Shown: positions 23,669 to 35,719 of the stretch, piece after piece
How the letters are laid out: every line of letters begins with the position of its first letter
How positions within the stretch are numbered: the first letter of the stretch is position 1
Assembly (NCBI GenBank): GCA_022605405.1
Contig: JABYQQ010000017.1
Span: 186,001-250,000 of the forward strand
Length of the DNA stretch: 64,000 nucleotides
Direction of reading: 5' to 3'
Source: Earliella scabrosa
Lineage: Eukaryota > Basidiomycota > Agaricomycetes > Polyporales > Polyporaceae
Made by a program: the position numbers and the translations under genes
Notes under the pieces: model-generated
The model's input: the letters and a program-made list of their open reading frames with translations, nothing else
Told to the model about the DNA's origin: nothing
The model's database searches: none

Positions 23669-24260
23669 GCGCCGAGTTCCTGTATCAACGATGACGTGCG
23701 ATAACTCCATCTCCCTGTGATCCCAAGTGAAGCGATGATCATCGTGACAACTCAACACCCCGACGCCAATAACACGTAAGTGTTATGCATCTGCGCGTGC
23801 ATCCAACACATTCACCAACCGCCCGACCACACACGTAGCGCTGGTGGTTAGCAGAGCAACGCAGGTTTGTGTGTGTCCACGTCCGTGTCTGAGCTGATGC
23901 ATAGCATGTGCAGGCAGACACATGGACCTATCGATGTTGCAAGATCGAATTACCAAGGCTGTCCGGGTGCCATGCCGCCCGGACGCATGATCCTAGTTCC
24001 AGAACAGGTACCCAACCACATGTACATTGCTCTGATGCTGCGCCTGAGCGAGACACTTTGCGCGAGGCCTATCAGATGCTCTGTACGGGCCGCATCGCTG
24101 ACCGCGGGACATGTGTTGGGGGAAGGGACCCTCCCCCTTCCCGGTGCTGCGACCCCACCTTGGAACTTCATCCACCTCGCCGCCCACCGACCACCCCGTC
24201 TGCCGTCCTTGTCGCACAAGAGCCCCTACCCTTGAATACACCTCACCTCTCCTCCCAATC
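23669..24260. other. intergenic
   Basis: Gap between two F-box-like genes. It holds only short overlapping frames. A pyrimidine-rich tract ends directly before the next ATG. No gene seen. Confidence 0.5.
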
Positions 24261-25187
24261 ATGAAGCCCTTCGCACAATGGGATAGGAGGATCCACGAGC
24301 GGGTCGCCTTCTTCCTCCCCTTCCGCGACGTGCTCACTCTCCGACTGGTGTGCCGTGCCACCCTGACTGGTGCCACGGACGAGCTGCTTGCGGAGATGGA
24401 GCGGATCGTGGGACGCTTCGTGCCCCGTCCGGCGGATCTACTGACACGGATGGGGAAGCGCGAAGGGGTTGTCGGGGGGTCCTGCGCTGCGAAGTTCTTC
24501 CTGCGCGAGTTGGACTTCGTGCCGTTCAATCTCGACATCTACGTGCGCCAGGACGCATTCCAGCCAGCCCTCTACTATCTGACCAAGGTGCAAGAAGGCA
24601 CCGAGGTGACGTTCACCAGCTGGGACACCACCGAGGGCGCTGGTCTCCGCGACCGCGGGATCGACACCATCGCACACGTCACCACGTCGAAAGGCCAAGT
24701 CAACCTGGTGCAGAGTGCCCATCTGGACCCCCTCGTGCCGATCGTGCGGGCGTGGTGCTCCCTCCTCGTCAACTTCTTCAACCCCGTCATCTTCGGATGT
24801 GCGTACCCCTACCTCCTCTTCAATCATGTTGGCATCGTTGGGGCGCGGGCGACCCAGGAAACCGACCTGGTTTCTACCTGGAAGGGCAGAGGGGTGGACC
24901 TGCGGCTGTCGACCAGCCAATGGAGCGAGCTGGAGAAGCCGAAGAGATGTGGGGACAATGTCTGGTCATGCGCGATGTCATTGCGGTGCTTCGACGACGA
25001 TGCATCTCTCTACAGTCGTGTCGAGCCGCTCAAGGGGACGAAGATGCGCTCGATTCTTTACTGGAGGTTGGACACGAGGGTGTGCGAGGGGGGGTGTGAT
25101 TGGAGGGTCCGGACGATGTTTCCCAAGCCAGCAATATTCCCTGCGTCCATCTTTTTTACTCACCTCCCGGACCGTCTCAGGAGGTAA
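24261..25187 (+). CDS. F-box-like protein, GCAYP family
   Basis: Single-exon gene of 308 residues. I chose the ATG at 24261, after a CT-rich leader, because MKPFAQWDRRIHERVAFFLP begins the F-box-like region (residues 5-50, including FRDVLTLRLVCR). GSCAAKFFLREL (73-84) and FGCAYPYLLF (178-187) are the family blocks shared with the copies at 21-22 kb and 44-45 kb. Cys residues near the end (CEGGCDW) may bind metal. Upstream in-frame ATGs extend to 24111 but lack conserved sequence. Role as a ubiquitin-ligase adaptor is inference from the F-box-like start. Confidence 0.7.
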   Translation: MKPFAQWDRRIHERVAFFLPFRDVLTLRLVCRATLTGATDELLAEMERIVGRFVPRPADLLTRMGKREGVVGGSCAAKFFLRELDFVPFNLDIYVRQDAFQPALYYLTKVQEGTEVTFTSWDTTEGAGLRDRGIDTIAHVTTSKGQVNLVQSAHLDPLVPIVRAWCSLLVNFFNPVIFGCAYPYLLFNHVGIVGARATQETDLVSTWKGRGVDLRLSTSQWSELEKPKRCGDNVWSCAMSLRCFDDDASLYSRVEPLKGTKMRSILYWRLDTRVCEGGCDWRVRTMFPKPAIFPASIFFTHLPDRLRR

Positions 25188-26085
25188 AGCACGTTTTGTA
25201 GACCGTGGTTGTAAACTTGCGTCCGCCAGTTGCAGTGTAAATGAATAGTGGGCGGCCTTCATTCTATAACACAAACACGCTTGCCTGACTGGACCAGTGC
25301 ATGCGACGAAATTTGGGTGAGTAGCTGATCATGGAGCGACTCAACACGACTGTGCTGCATATGGACTTCTGAACACACCCCACCAAACACAGTCAACTCC
25401 GGAACCGTGTGCATGGACTCACCATCGCTTGGAGAGCATCTCAACCCTATGCCGGGCACGAGCGAGCAGACCTGACCGAGCCGCGTTGCGGACTGCATAA
25501 CTGAGAAAGCATCTCGAGCGTATGCCGGGCGCGAGCGAGCCGACTGGACAGAGCCACTGTGCGGACTGCGATACACAGTCGAACGAACACAGAGATAGAA
25601 CCGAGTGCGCAGACACGACCCTTCGGCGCCCGCGTGCCGAGGATGGGACAGCGAGTTGCAGGACAGGACCGGTGAGCGATCACCCCCAACCGTGGTGTTC
25701 ACGAATATACGGGAGCAAGCTGGACAGAGTTGATGGACGACCGAGAGCGCGAAGGTCCCGCGCGCCACTCTGGTGCTCGAGCCGCACGCGCGACGATGCT
25801 CGAGACCGACGGGTCGACAGCCCTGACTGCTTAAACTCGGGTTGGCAACGGAGCGTACTTCACAACGCACGAGCAGGCAGGCACGACTATGACGGGACAC
25901 CTCCGAGTGAGCAGCACGACCGTACTCGTCAGTCAGGCCCGTCCACGAAGAGGATGGAGACCGCTTCCACCACGAGTGTACTGGACCGGAAGCCGCAAGT
26001 GTTCTCGGGATGGCGGTCTGCACACGGAAGGCGGAGGGACACGCGTGGTATTGAGCGGGAGTGTGTACATGCAAGTAGTACTAGA
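25188..26085. other. intergenic with degenerate direct repeat
   Basis: A segment of roughly 70 bases starting GCATCTC at about 25436 is repeated at about 25509 (shared TATGCCGGGC and GCGGACTGC). An 816-base open frame on the minus strand crosses it, but its composition and lack of motifs argue against a protein. No gene accepted. Confidence 0.45.
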
Positions 26086-27926
26086 CTAGAAAAGCTGTAA
26101 ACAGAACTCCAAAGCGGCGACCCACATCTGGCGACGAACGAGCATGTCGCGTGTAGTGAGGTCGAAGTGGAGCGCCATGTGCGCGTTAAGCAAACTGACT
26201 TGCTGGGCCGTGAGCGGGCAGCGAGGGGGGTCGCAGGTGACCTCCGACAACCGCTGGGGCGTGGACGTGGTCGCGAACGGGTTGGGGGTTGATGATGAGT
26301 TGGAAGGGGAGAGGTTGACGTCGGCGCCCACGGGGTTGTGCTCTCGGTGGTGAGCCATCAGTCGAGGGTCGTTGATGACCTCCCAATCGACGCCATAGTC
26401 GGCAAGGTCGCTGACCGGCTCCTCGTGCACCGGGGGCGGCGCGTGGATCTGTTCGAGCCCACGGGGACCGTGCTCAATCATTCCGAACATGAAGAGCTCG
26501 CGCGGACTCGCAGCGCGCTCACCACGAATGCGGAGCCGATGAGCGTTCCAGCTCTCCTGCCATTCATGCGCGTCCTGGTTGATGGCGTGCAAGAACAAGT
26601 GGTGAATGAGCCAGATGTGAGCGTCGCAGTCGGCGTCGAGACCATATCCCTGCTCGAGCTCGAGAAAGAAGTGCTTCCACTTCCCCCCGAAGCCGTGCGT
26701 GACGTCAAACCAGAGACGCTCGATGCGGGTGTTGTGAACGCTCCTACGAAGCAGGAAGGTGAGATCAGGATAGCATGGTGGAGGACGAGAAGCTACTGAC
26801 GTGCCCCAGATATATGAACCTCTGTCAACCCCCCTACGTCCCTCCATCCATTCCGCGACACGGATGTTTTCGGTGCCGTGGTCCCCGCGCACACGGCTGG
26901 GTACCCCGTGTTTGTCGACGGATTCCAGGAAAAGGATAAGGACCGTCTCCGCACGGTTGTTCGTATGAACTCGGATGGCGGTGACATAGCGAGAGTAGCC
27001 GTCGATGAAACAGTGGATGACGAATTTCCAACGAATGAGGCCTGAGACAGACATGTGATGGTGAGGACGTGGACAAAGGGAAGATTGGGCTCGAGCTCGT
27101 ACCATGCTGCCCGTCGTGGTGGACAAGAGAGTTGGGCCCGGGGACGCGATACTTTTTGCGAGTGATACGGCGCCGACCGAAGGTGGCGGGGGCGCCGCGG
27201 ACGCGAACGAAGGCAAGGCGGATGCGGTGGTCTGGCACGCGGTGGCCTTGGGCGCGAAGATGACCAGCGATCATCTCGCGTCCCCATTCCGGAAAGACGG
27301 TGAGGATTTGAGAGATCTCACGGTCCAGTTCGTCGTCGCTAAGGTTGGATACAGGAGCCGTCATGCTGTTATGCTCACGATAGGTGGTTCCATCAGGCGC
27401 GCGTACATCGCGGAGGACTGGAGGGGCAGGCTGCGCCAAACCATATCGTAGGGCGGCACGGCGTACTGTGCGTGCTGAGCAATCAAGAACGCGGGCGATA
27501 CGGGCGGGACCACGCATCTCAAGAGCGAACTCGAGGAAGTTGGGGTCAATGACCTTAGACGGGCGACCGCGACGGCCGGTGCGAACGGTCTGAACGACGG
27601 GAAGATGCTCGCCGTCTGGTGGGTCAATGGACTGGTGACAGGCCGCGTCCAAGTCATATACCATGGCCGCGATACTTGACTGTAAGGTTTGGAGTTCATG
27701 GATAGGGATGAGGTGACGATGCTGAGACATGGATGCTGGCTTAACAGGAAGAAGGCATGGGGTGAGGAAAGACACGTACTTGGTCGGCGGAAGCTCGCAG
27801 AGACAAGGCCTCTGAGCGGACCGCGCGGAGGCGAGTAGCATCTCCCAGCTGGGTTCGGAGGGCGGTTTGAACACGACGAAGGAGCTCGGCGTACGCGGCA
27901 CGTATGTTGGAGAGGGGAGAGTCCAT
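26086..27926 (-). CDS. integrase-core (DDE) protein, transposon-derived
   Basis: Four exons, 27926-27780, 27739-27103, 27041-26801 and 26743-26086, join in phase and give about 560 residues. It matches the integrase-core family common in basidiomycete genomes: a helix-turn-helix-like N-terminal part (TGRRGRPSKVIDPNFLEFAL), IRLAFVRVRG, PGPNSLVHHDGQH, then the RNase-H-like core. The acidic triad is present: D about 275 in FIDGYSR, D about 315 in VRGDHGTEN and E about 350 in HNTRIERLW; the last spacing is 34. The final exon ends in a Ser/Pro linker and a helical tail. The first intron uses a less common TTAAG acceptor. No terminal repeats or target-site duplications were recognised, so it may be domesticated or part of an element too diverged to delimit. 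Confidence 0.8.
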
Positions 27927-28854
27927 GCCGGGTTAGAGGTGGGACGGTGAGGCGAGGGCTGCGGCTCAGGGAGGAAGCGGTGGGGGAGGGGGACACGGAG
28001 AGTGAGAGGTGCGAAGGCGGTACGAGGGATGATGGATGAACGCCGGGCGATAGAGTGAGACGGGGAGTGCGAGGTGGGGAGCTAGCCGGCTCTACAGGGT
28101 TGACTGATGAGTTGATGCCAAGGTGGGGACATCGGGCTTGGAGAGCGATAAGTCCAGGCGGGCAGGCTGTTTGAAAGTGAGTCAAAGTGCGGCGAAGTGC
28201 GTACAGTGGCGAGTGGTAATGGTACGGGCGACAGACCATGCGTTAATCTGCGTCAACTTGTGCTCAAAAGAATATACGGCCTGGAACAGGGTGGCAAGAG
28301 TTGTCACAAGAACGCAGATGGCTGCATAGGAGGGGATGCGGACAGTTGACATATGATGCGGACAGATGAGAACGGTAGCGTGCAGTTGCGAACAGGGATT
28401 TGTGGGCGCTTGAGCTGCAGTGCGGGGCTGCCTGCGAGCATCTGACGTCATCAGGGTGCAAATGATTGCTTGTGCGCATGCTCGGTGCCATTTGACTGCA
28501 TGTGCGAACAATTGCTGCACTTTGGCGAAAAATGGGTACAACTAAAGATAGTTGACTGCAGAGCTCGGCAAAGCATGGAAACAGGGTATTATGTCCAGAA
28601 AACCGGGTCATAGCTGGCAGTACTGGCAGCATACACATCATGATGAGAAGGGTGAAACGCGCGATGTGGGCGCTCGACATACCGAGTCCACCCAAGCCAT
28701 GACGTCACACCAGGATCCGTCAACCTACACTACCGGTCACCCACAATTAATGGTTGATGAGCTCTCCAGCACTAGCTCTAGCAGATAGATGGAAAGCGGG
28801 AGTAAGTGGCCCAATGGTACGCAGCATGGCTCTTTCTGGCTAGAGTGGGATGTT
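27927..28854. other. intergenic, CT-rich on minus strand
   Basis: Upstream region of the integrase gene. The minus strand is strongly pyrimidine-rich from 27.93 to 28.08 kb, giving a long stop-free frame that I take as a leader or promoter. No gene seen. Confidence 0.45.
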
Positions 28855-29145
28855 GCGGCATCGATCTCTCCGACGCGCCGCGGGACATCTCGGAGCGAAC
28901 ATCCTCACGCGCGCGAACAGGCTCACCGCGGTCGAGCGTTGGAACGTCCCGCAGGTGCGCCTATATACCACTGTGCGTAGAGCTTGTGCCGCGCCACCTG
29001 ACTGATCGTCATCGCGACAGCTCCCGAACGAGGCCCCGCCGGCGCTGGTGGACATCAAGGTCACCCAGGTAGGGGGGACTGGACATGAGTCGGCCACCGA
29101 GCGAAACCGGGAAGATGATCAAACTGGAGCAGCGGCGGCGGGTGT
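28855..29145 (+). pseudogene. relic tail of a DUF6534 gene
   Basis: GANILTRANRLTAVERWNVPQ is followed by an intron-like gap with GTGCGC and CAG, then LPNEAPPALVDIKVT, matching the last two exons of the gene ending at 1661 almost residue for residue and at the same intron position. The rest of the gene is missing, and after IKVT the frame shifts into poor similarity (ATERNREDDQT versus SERGTMIKLE). It is an orphan 3' fragment pointing toward the minus-strand gene next to it. Confidence 0.75.
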
Positions 29146-31250
29146 AGAACTCGCCTCTTGCCTTTATGTATGTGCCCAGAATGAGGCTGTTCTACAATAT
29201 CATGTACTACTAAAGTGTCCCCCTGTGTTTGCCTTACCGAGCCGTATTGTCCTTTGTACATGTGTGAGTGCGCTAATTGAGCCTTACTTCCGCGTCTCTC
29301 TCCTTGTCTGCCAGAAAAGCTCCCGATAGACGAACCTCGCTCCGCCGGACCCCCTCCAGGATACTGACTTCCAAGGTCACGGTGGCGTTTGCGATTTGTC
29401 TTAGGTGCGTGCGGGAGTTCGTCCTGAGGAATGATGAGCTTTAGGGACAAGTAGTGCGCGATGATACCGACAGTGCCAGTACCGAGACCGCATATGCTAA
29501 ATGTCCAATTAGCTCAATTTGGGTTGGGAGAGCACATGCCGCATGAGGACGTACAGTGGGTGGTGCACATGTTGACGGCAATGAATATCATGTCTCCGGG
29601 GCGGACCAATGCCTAGATACCTAGTTAGAGCATGACGCGGGTGCAATATTCAACAGGCACCCACAAAGACCAGCGAGGCTAGGGAAAGTGTGCTAATATG
29701 GAGATGTGAGCGTCGGTAATCGACGTAGAGGTCGTGCAGGCGTCACCTAGTCAGTAGACCCGTATTAATGGTGTAGACTATCAACGTGTTCAACAATGTC
29801 TCGGTGCTGCAGTCGAGCGATACGAGTCAGCACGAGCATGCGCAATATCAGGCGATGGTGTGCTCACCTTTTAATCCCCGTTCTGCTGCTACGGAGGCAT
29901 ACGATCATCATCCCTGTAAGCAGGACATCCGTGACAAGTGCGCAGGTAAAGGCAGCCGACGAGAGCCACTGGGTTACCACGAGCTCATATGAGTGTATGT
30001 ATTCGTGACGGAGGAGCCGTTGTACCCACAGTCATTTCGGGCCACTCCTTAATGCGCGAGGGCCTGGTCATAGTAAAGTCCGTCAGTTTCTCATACCGTC
30101 GTAGAGCCCAGCTCGTACATCGTGATACATATTACTGTTTCGCGTCAGTCCATCAGAGCTTATGACATGTATTGCTATGGACGCACCAATTCCAAAAGCT
30201 GGAAAAGCGAAAGGTCCTTGAATGTCAAGACAAAACTTGATGACTATCAAGAGAATCTTACCGGCTCCTGCCATCATGCTCAGTAGCTGTGGAGTGTTAG
30301 CGTCGTCATTCACATATAACACGGTGCGGACTGACCACTGGGATCAACAAAACGCGCATTGTTCGCGATCCGACTACGGAGCGGTCAAACCCAATTGACG
30401 TGTTCACCACCAGTCAAGGCTTGAACTCACTGTAACAGACTCGTCGCACATAGAACCTGAAGATCGTAGTCAGCGGGAGCGCATATATATGACATGACTT
30501 ACAGCTGGGTGGCGACGACCAGGAGAAGCTAATATATTCGCTGCGCAATGAAACCTGTCTGTATAGTACAGTACCGTCAAAGCACACGCACCAACGAAGG
30601 AGTCAACGCCTAATAGATTTCGTCAGCAACGTACGCGGAGCTATACGGTGTCCTGTGACAACGAACCTTGAACGACCTATGTAGACTACAGGGTCAGCAC
30701 CCTAAGCCATGATAGAGGAAAACACTCGCCATATTGCGGTTTCGAGGGCGTCTGCGCTTCGTTCACTTGCCACGAGGTAGTAATAGCTGAGCGGGCGACT
30801 CGAATCACATCAGTAGACACCGTAAAGAGAGAACTGATCGTACCATATATGGATGCCTAAGCTAGCGTAGAGGGTCTCGGCGAGCCTACTAAGTGGTGAG
30901 CCTAGATATGCATGACGAGTCCAGCGGGGCACATACAGTATGGTCACCACCTGCAGCAAAAACATCAATACATATGTGTCGGACTAGCCATGATGAAGAT
31001 ACACACCGTTGTCTTCATGTACAGGCCGTCGGATGGAAAGGCTCTGAAGTACTGGTAGACTTGATGCAGATTGACGCCATACATCCTGTAGCACATAAGT
31101 TCTCTCCACTGTTTGCTGAAGTCTGCGAGCGACGCACAGGAGGCCAATCATCGTGCCGATTAGGATGGCGCCGAAGGTGTCGTTCAGCAGGATCGGTATG
31201 GGTGACACATGTTGTCCAACGGGCGAGCGAACTTCAAATGCCATGAGCAT
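29061..31250 (-). CDS. DUF6534-type membrane protein, atypical tail
   Basis: Start at 31250 (or 31244); exon 1 ends in NDTFGAILIGTMIGLL. Next landmarks: YGVNLHQVYQYFRAFPSDGL (31020-31090), ETLYASLGIHIW (about 30840-30875), YYYLVASERSADALETAIW (about 30725-30785), WLSSAAFTCALVTDVLLTGM (29885-29970), TETLLNTLIVYTINTGLL (29755-29810) and RPGDMIFIAVNM (about 29560-29600). The usual LNSR signature is degenerate: one frame gives SSRTTCP and a stop, another splices to a charged tail ending at 29061. The body therefore looks functional, but the C-terminus is unusual. Several middle exons are short and were not fully resolved. Confidence 0.68.
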
Positions 31251-31801
31251 TAACCAACCCTGACCGTAATGAGTGGTTTTCCGGGAGGAGCAACGCCGGA
31301 GAGGGATATCAGGGAGAGGGACAAATGGGGGAACAAGTTGCGATCCTGCGCCCATTTTGAGGAAAGAAGGCTGAAATACGCAGTGGGAACGACATCATGA
31401 CTCGGTCCACCATCACGTTGGGAAAAATGGAACTGACGCGAGCATGCGGTCGCTCCATACGGACCGCTGGTGTTCTGTTGTTCTCGGCGTGCTATCGTGC
31501 CTGTCAGGGATCGAAAGTACAAAGGCTAGCGCATCTGTCAGCGCGACCCGTTAAGTGGAATCCTAGTATAGAAGAACTCAAGTGCCACGGGTCAGAAGTA
31601 GCGTGATAGGAGCGTACCAAGGTTGGACAGCCACAATTGTGGCGCTGCTCGTGGTTCCGTCCGAGAACAAATTGGCTTAAAGATCGCATCGCATTCCCTG
31701 GATATCAGCTACAATACGACCTGTGGAGTTGATTCCGAATGGTGGATGGGTGCGGTGTGTCCGGCAGGACGTCTTATAAGCTTCATGCGACGACGAACAG
31801 A

Positions 31802-34043
31802 CTACATTCCGGATCTATTGTACAACATAGGATTCCGTGGCACGCTGCATACTAATGAGCAATGACGGTACGGATGAGATGAGAAGCTACACACCTCTAC
31901 ATCCGACCGTCCTACCTCAGACCCCATCGACGTTTTGACATCGGCGACGTCCTCTTCAAAATCCGCATCCACATCCGCTTGGGAGTCCTTGGTCGACCGC
32001 TGTCCTATAAACACCTGTGTAACCCGCTCGACTTGTACGGAGACGACAGGAGTAATTCTAGATCTCGGACGGTGTCGGTATGTGCCTAGCTCCATTGTAG
32101 TCGCGGCCGTAGCCATATCCTTGAGAGATTTACGTGAATTGATACTATAGCCACGTCAGCAACACGATCAGTGGGAAAGCAAACAGATGGACGTACATGG
32201 CGAGCACGGAGGTCGCATATGCTGCAGGGCCGAAGTCAGGGCTCAGCAGTGGTGAGGACGCCACAAGGCGGATACCTACAGTGCGTAGTGACCATGTTGA
32301 CTGCAATGAATATCATGTCCTTCGGACGAACTAGGGCCTATATGACTGTCAGAAAAAGTATAACATTGAGGAATGGTATCAATACTGACCAGAATCAATG
32401 AGGCGAGACTCAGGGTGCTATCGGGTGCGAGGGTTAGAGCTTGTACATGCCACATACAAGACGGTATCACCTCGTGAAGAGACCTGCCAGCACGATACGT
32501 ACGAGTGGGATATATGACCCCCAATGATACCAAAACCATACCAGTGTTTATGGTGTATAGTATCAGCGTGTTGAGTACGTTCTGAGTGCTGGTACCCAAC
32601 AAAATTAGTACTTCAGTCCGATTACAGAAGTACGCTGTACTCCACTAACCTCTCGAACCCGGTATGGCTACGTACAAAGTAGACAATCATCATCGTAGTG
32701 ATCATGACGTCCGTGCTCAATGCAAAAGCAAAGGCTACGGAGGAGAGCCACTGGTAGACTTTCAGAGTGAACTCTACACGCGATAAGAGGATACCACTCA
32801 CTGCGTTTGAGGCCCAGCTCCCTATGTTGGAGTTCATACACCTATGTACCGCATGATCAGATGTGATTCCCGTTGCGTCCTCTCCTTCTTGACCTCCGCT
32901 TCAATACTTACGTCTTAACGGCGACGGCTGAGATAGGGATGTTAGCCGCGTGATACCGGACGTCCGAGAGTACATACCAAGTCCAAAGGCTGCAGCGATC
33001 CGTCCCACTGGGTCAGCACGGACAGGTGTTGCTTACGACCGATGGAGGTACTGACCGACGCCGCCAGTCATGGAAAGTACCTTCCAACGGTCCATCAATA
33101 AGTGATAGATGTCGTGTCACTTCCGAGGTCTGCTTACCACAACCACTAACGCTATTCTCATGCGTTTCGTCCCCACTGTACCATGTTAACGTCGACATGG
33201 GTCTGCGTAGCAGTACTCGACCTACCAATGTAAATTCTCCGGACATAAAATCTGGAGCACGGTGAGCGCAATGTAGCCGGAGTCCCGATGCGACTTACGC
33301 TTGAGTAGTCACAACAATGACGAGCTAAGTGGGAGGTGCTCGTATCAGGAAATGCTCTGCATGCAGAGAAGGAGGCGCAGCGTACCAGTACTGGTGTCAA
33401 GCCCTGAATACGTCCGTCGCATTAGCACTCAATCCCGACTGTCATTGAATAGCGACCCGCACCATGAAAGACCTAAAGAATCAATGTCAGCAGCATGAAC
33501 GCGGCCCTGAGTAATGCATATCCTACCAGACGCCAGTCTGCAAGTCTTCTGGATGGAAATAGCCCGTCACAAGGTAGTGGTAGCTGATATGGGAATGGAC
33601 AATAAGCGATAATCGTTGCATTGATGAGGACAGGCAGTATATATACTCACCATATGTGAATGCATAGAACGCTATAGAGCGATTCTGCAAGGCTAAAAGG
33701 GTGTCGGAGATGATGCAGCCATGCGAACGAGAACACATACCATATGACGAACACCTTCGAGGTAGTGGGAGAGCGGTCATTTAGATCGATGACTGGGCTG
33801 GAAATCACTGAGCACACCTACTGTGAGCTTGACATATCGAACATCATCGGGGAACATGCGGAAGTAGCGGAAGAGCTGGTGAGTATTGAGGCCATAGAGC
33901 CTACCACCTTGAGTTAGTGCATGAACTCGGACGAGAATCAATCAACCATACATGACACCAATAAACGTCCCTAGGAGCAAAGCACCAAATGTGGTGTCGA
34001 GGGCGGTACCCGTTGAGGTACTCCTTGAGGCGTCGAGACGCAT
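31802..34043 (-). CDS. DUF6534-type membrane protein
   Basis: Start at 34043 (MRLDASRSTSTG), exon 1 ends in DTTFGALLLGTFIGVMYG with a GT donor. Landmarks follow in order: YGLNTHQLFRYFRMFPDDVR (33830-33900), YHYLVTGYFHPEDLQTGVW (33541-33595), WLSSVAFAFALSTDVMITTM (32650-32755), NTLILYTINTGM (32545-32590), a hydrophobic FGPAAYATSVLA-type segment (32200-32235), and INSRKSLKDMATAATTMELG (32065-32135). The C-terminal cytosolic-looking tail is acidic (DADFEEDVADVKTSMGSE) and ends at the stop at 31802. Twelve or more introns of 40-70 bases are implied. It follows the neighbouring copy in the same direction, as in the first cluster. Confidence 0.75.
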
Positions 34044-35719
34044 CTGAGGAGTGTAGGTTTCACCTTGCGGCCTCGCAATGGAATAGGGGACGACGGGGAG
34101 TCTGGTGGAGGGATCAGTGATAAGACACGCGTCGGAAGCGTCTTTAACGTACGTCTCGAAGTGAAGCGTGGGTTGAACGCTCAAGCGCACGTCGAATCCC
34201 GAGTCGGGGTACTGGAAGCGCACCCGAGACGCCATAATTAGCCTTCAGCCCACTGCCGGTGATGAGTACTAGTTGTTGGCGGTTTATTCCAGTGCTGTCC
34301 GGTTCCCTGTGGCACCCTGAGGAGGCACCCCAACAGAACGTCCATAATCTGTGGTAGTTGGCAGTCCTATTGTGGTGATGACTCGTTCTGACTAGCACGG
34401 GAGCCGGAGGCGTAGCAGGATGGGAACGTGAGTCGGAGAAGAATGTGGTGCAGAACTCACTTGGATTCTGAGCGCCGAACTGGTACATCACCGACGTTGA
34501 GACGCGCAGAGCACCCGGGAGGTCTTACGACTGGCTGCGCTTGCTATATGGACGAGCACGAGAGGGACCGGGTGGGGATGATGGGACTTCTTCCCGGCCC
34601 ATGTTGCCGGAACGTGACAAGTCGTGGGTATTAGGCCCGTACAATGCCCGACGCTATTGTCAGCGAGACCCGGTCAGTACGCCAATTTGCTGCTTGGATC
34701 AAAATATGAACCATACCTGGGGCCCGCTCTCGCAACTCCACCCAGTCTGCAGGGAAGGATAAGATCGGACCCGCAGCGCTGCCTTGCGACGCGTGCAAGT
34801 TGCTTGAAGTTGAATCTGGCGGCATCTGCCGAGACCACGCGACCTCCACGCGACCGGCAGCGGGCCGGGCCGCTTCAACCTTCACTCTAGCGCCTACTCC
34901 TACGTTGCTCTTCCGACTTTGCTTGACGCTTCTTGAAATAGGCTGACTCGCCCATTCTATTGCACCGCGCTTCCTCATACACTGGCAGTACCTCTATCAC
35001 ATCTTATGATGGACAATGTCCTTTCTGCGACTTGAAGCGGACAGCGACCATCAACAATCAAGGCAACATGCGCTGTACGATGCTTGCGAGAGATCCCGGT
35101 TGCTGGGAGTGTAAGTGCTTGCAACATAGTCTAGAAACAACATTCTGCGTCTGATAATGCATGAATAAGTGGAAGAAACATCAAGTTGCTATAACGAGTT
35201 GCAGACTGGGTTGCGCATCCGCTCAGGTTCGTCACTTCTCTCTGTTCTCGATATCATCTCCCATGAACTCGTTTGTAGCTCCCATTGCTGGTAGCTACGT
35301 TTCACCAGCTCAGATCGCACCGCTTGCTGTGACACAACATACAAGCCGGGCCGTATCGCTCGATCATCTCCCTGTATATCAACGATGGAAGAGATCCGGT
35401 TTGTACTTCGATATAGGACTCTTGAGCACCTATCCCTGACACTGACTGCGGCCAGCAGCGCATACCATGATTGATGACCGACACTATTCATACGCTGCCC
35501 TCTGGGAGATGAACGCCGTACTACCGTCACCTTGGCACGCGGTCGCTTCAGCCACATCAGTGATAGTTCCGCTTCCCTTATCGAGCGACATCTCATGGGG
35601 GAATGCTGACCGTGCCGCGCGGTGGGGTCGCAATTCGTTGCTCATGAATAACCCATATCCCACAACACTTCATCCCTCTCTTCATCCCCCTAGGCGAGGT
35701 CGAGACGATCCCCGCTCCA
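34044..35719. other. intergenic, divergent promoters
   Basis: 1.7 kb between two divergent DUF6534 genes. Several short frames on both strands (for example 34.43-34.98 kb) have no family motif or consistent splice signals. It probably holds both promoters. No gene accepted. Confidence 0.45.

Noticed and set aside
25259..26074. 271-codon minus-strand frame
   Set aside because: No domain, no splice structure, crosses a degenerate direct repeat; likely chance in GC-rich DNA.
27361..28239. 292-codon minus-strand frame
   Set aside because: Overlaps the integrase gene in another frame and a pyrimidine-rich leader; composition is Ser/Pro low complexity.
34428..35439. Several frames of 64-115 codons between divergent genes
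   Set aside because: No shared motif with any family in the window and no consistent splice signals.
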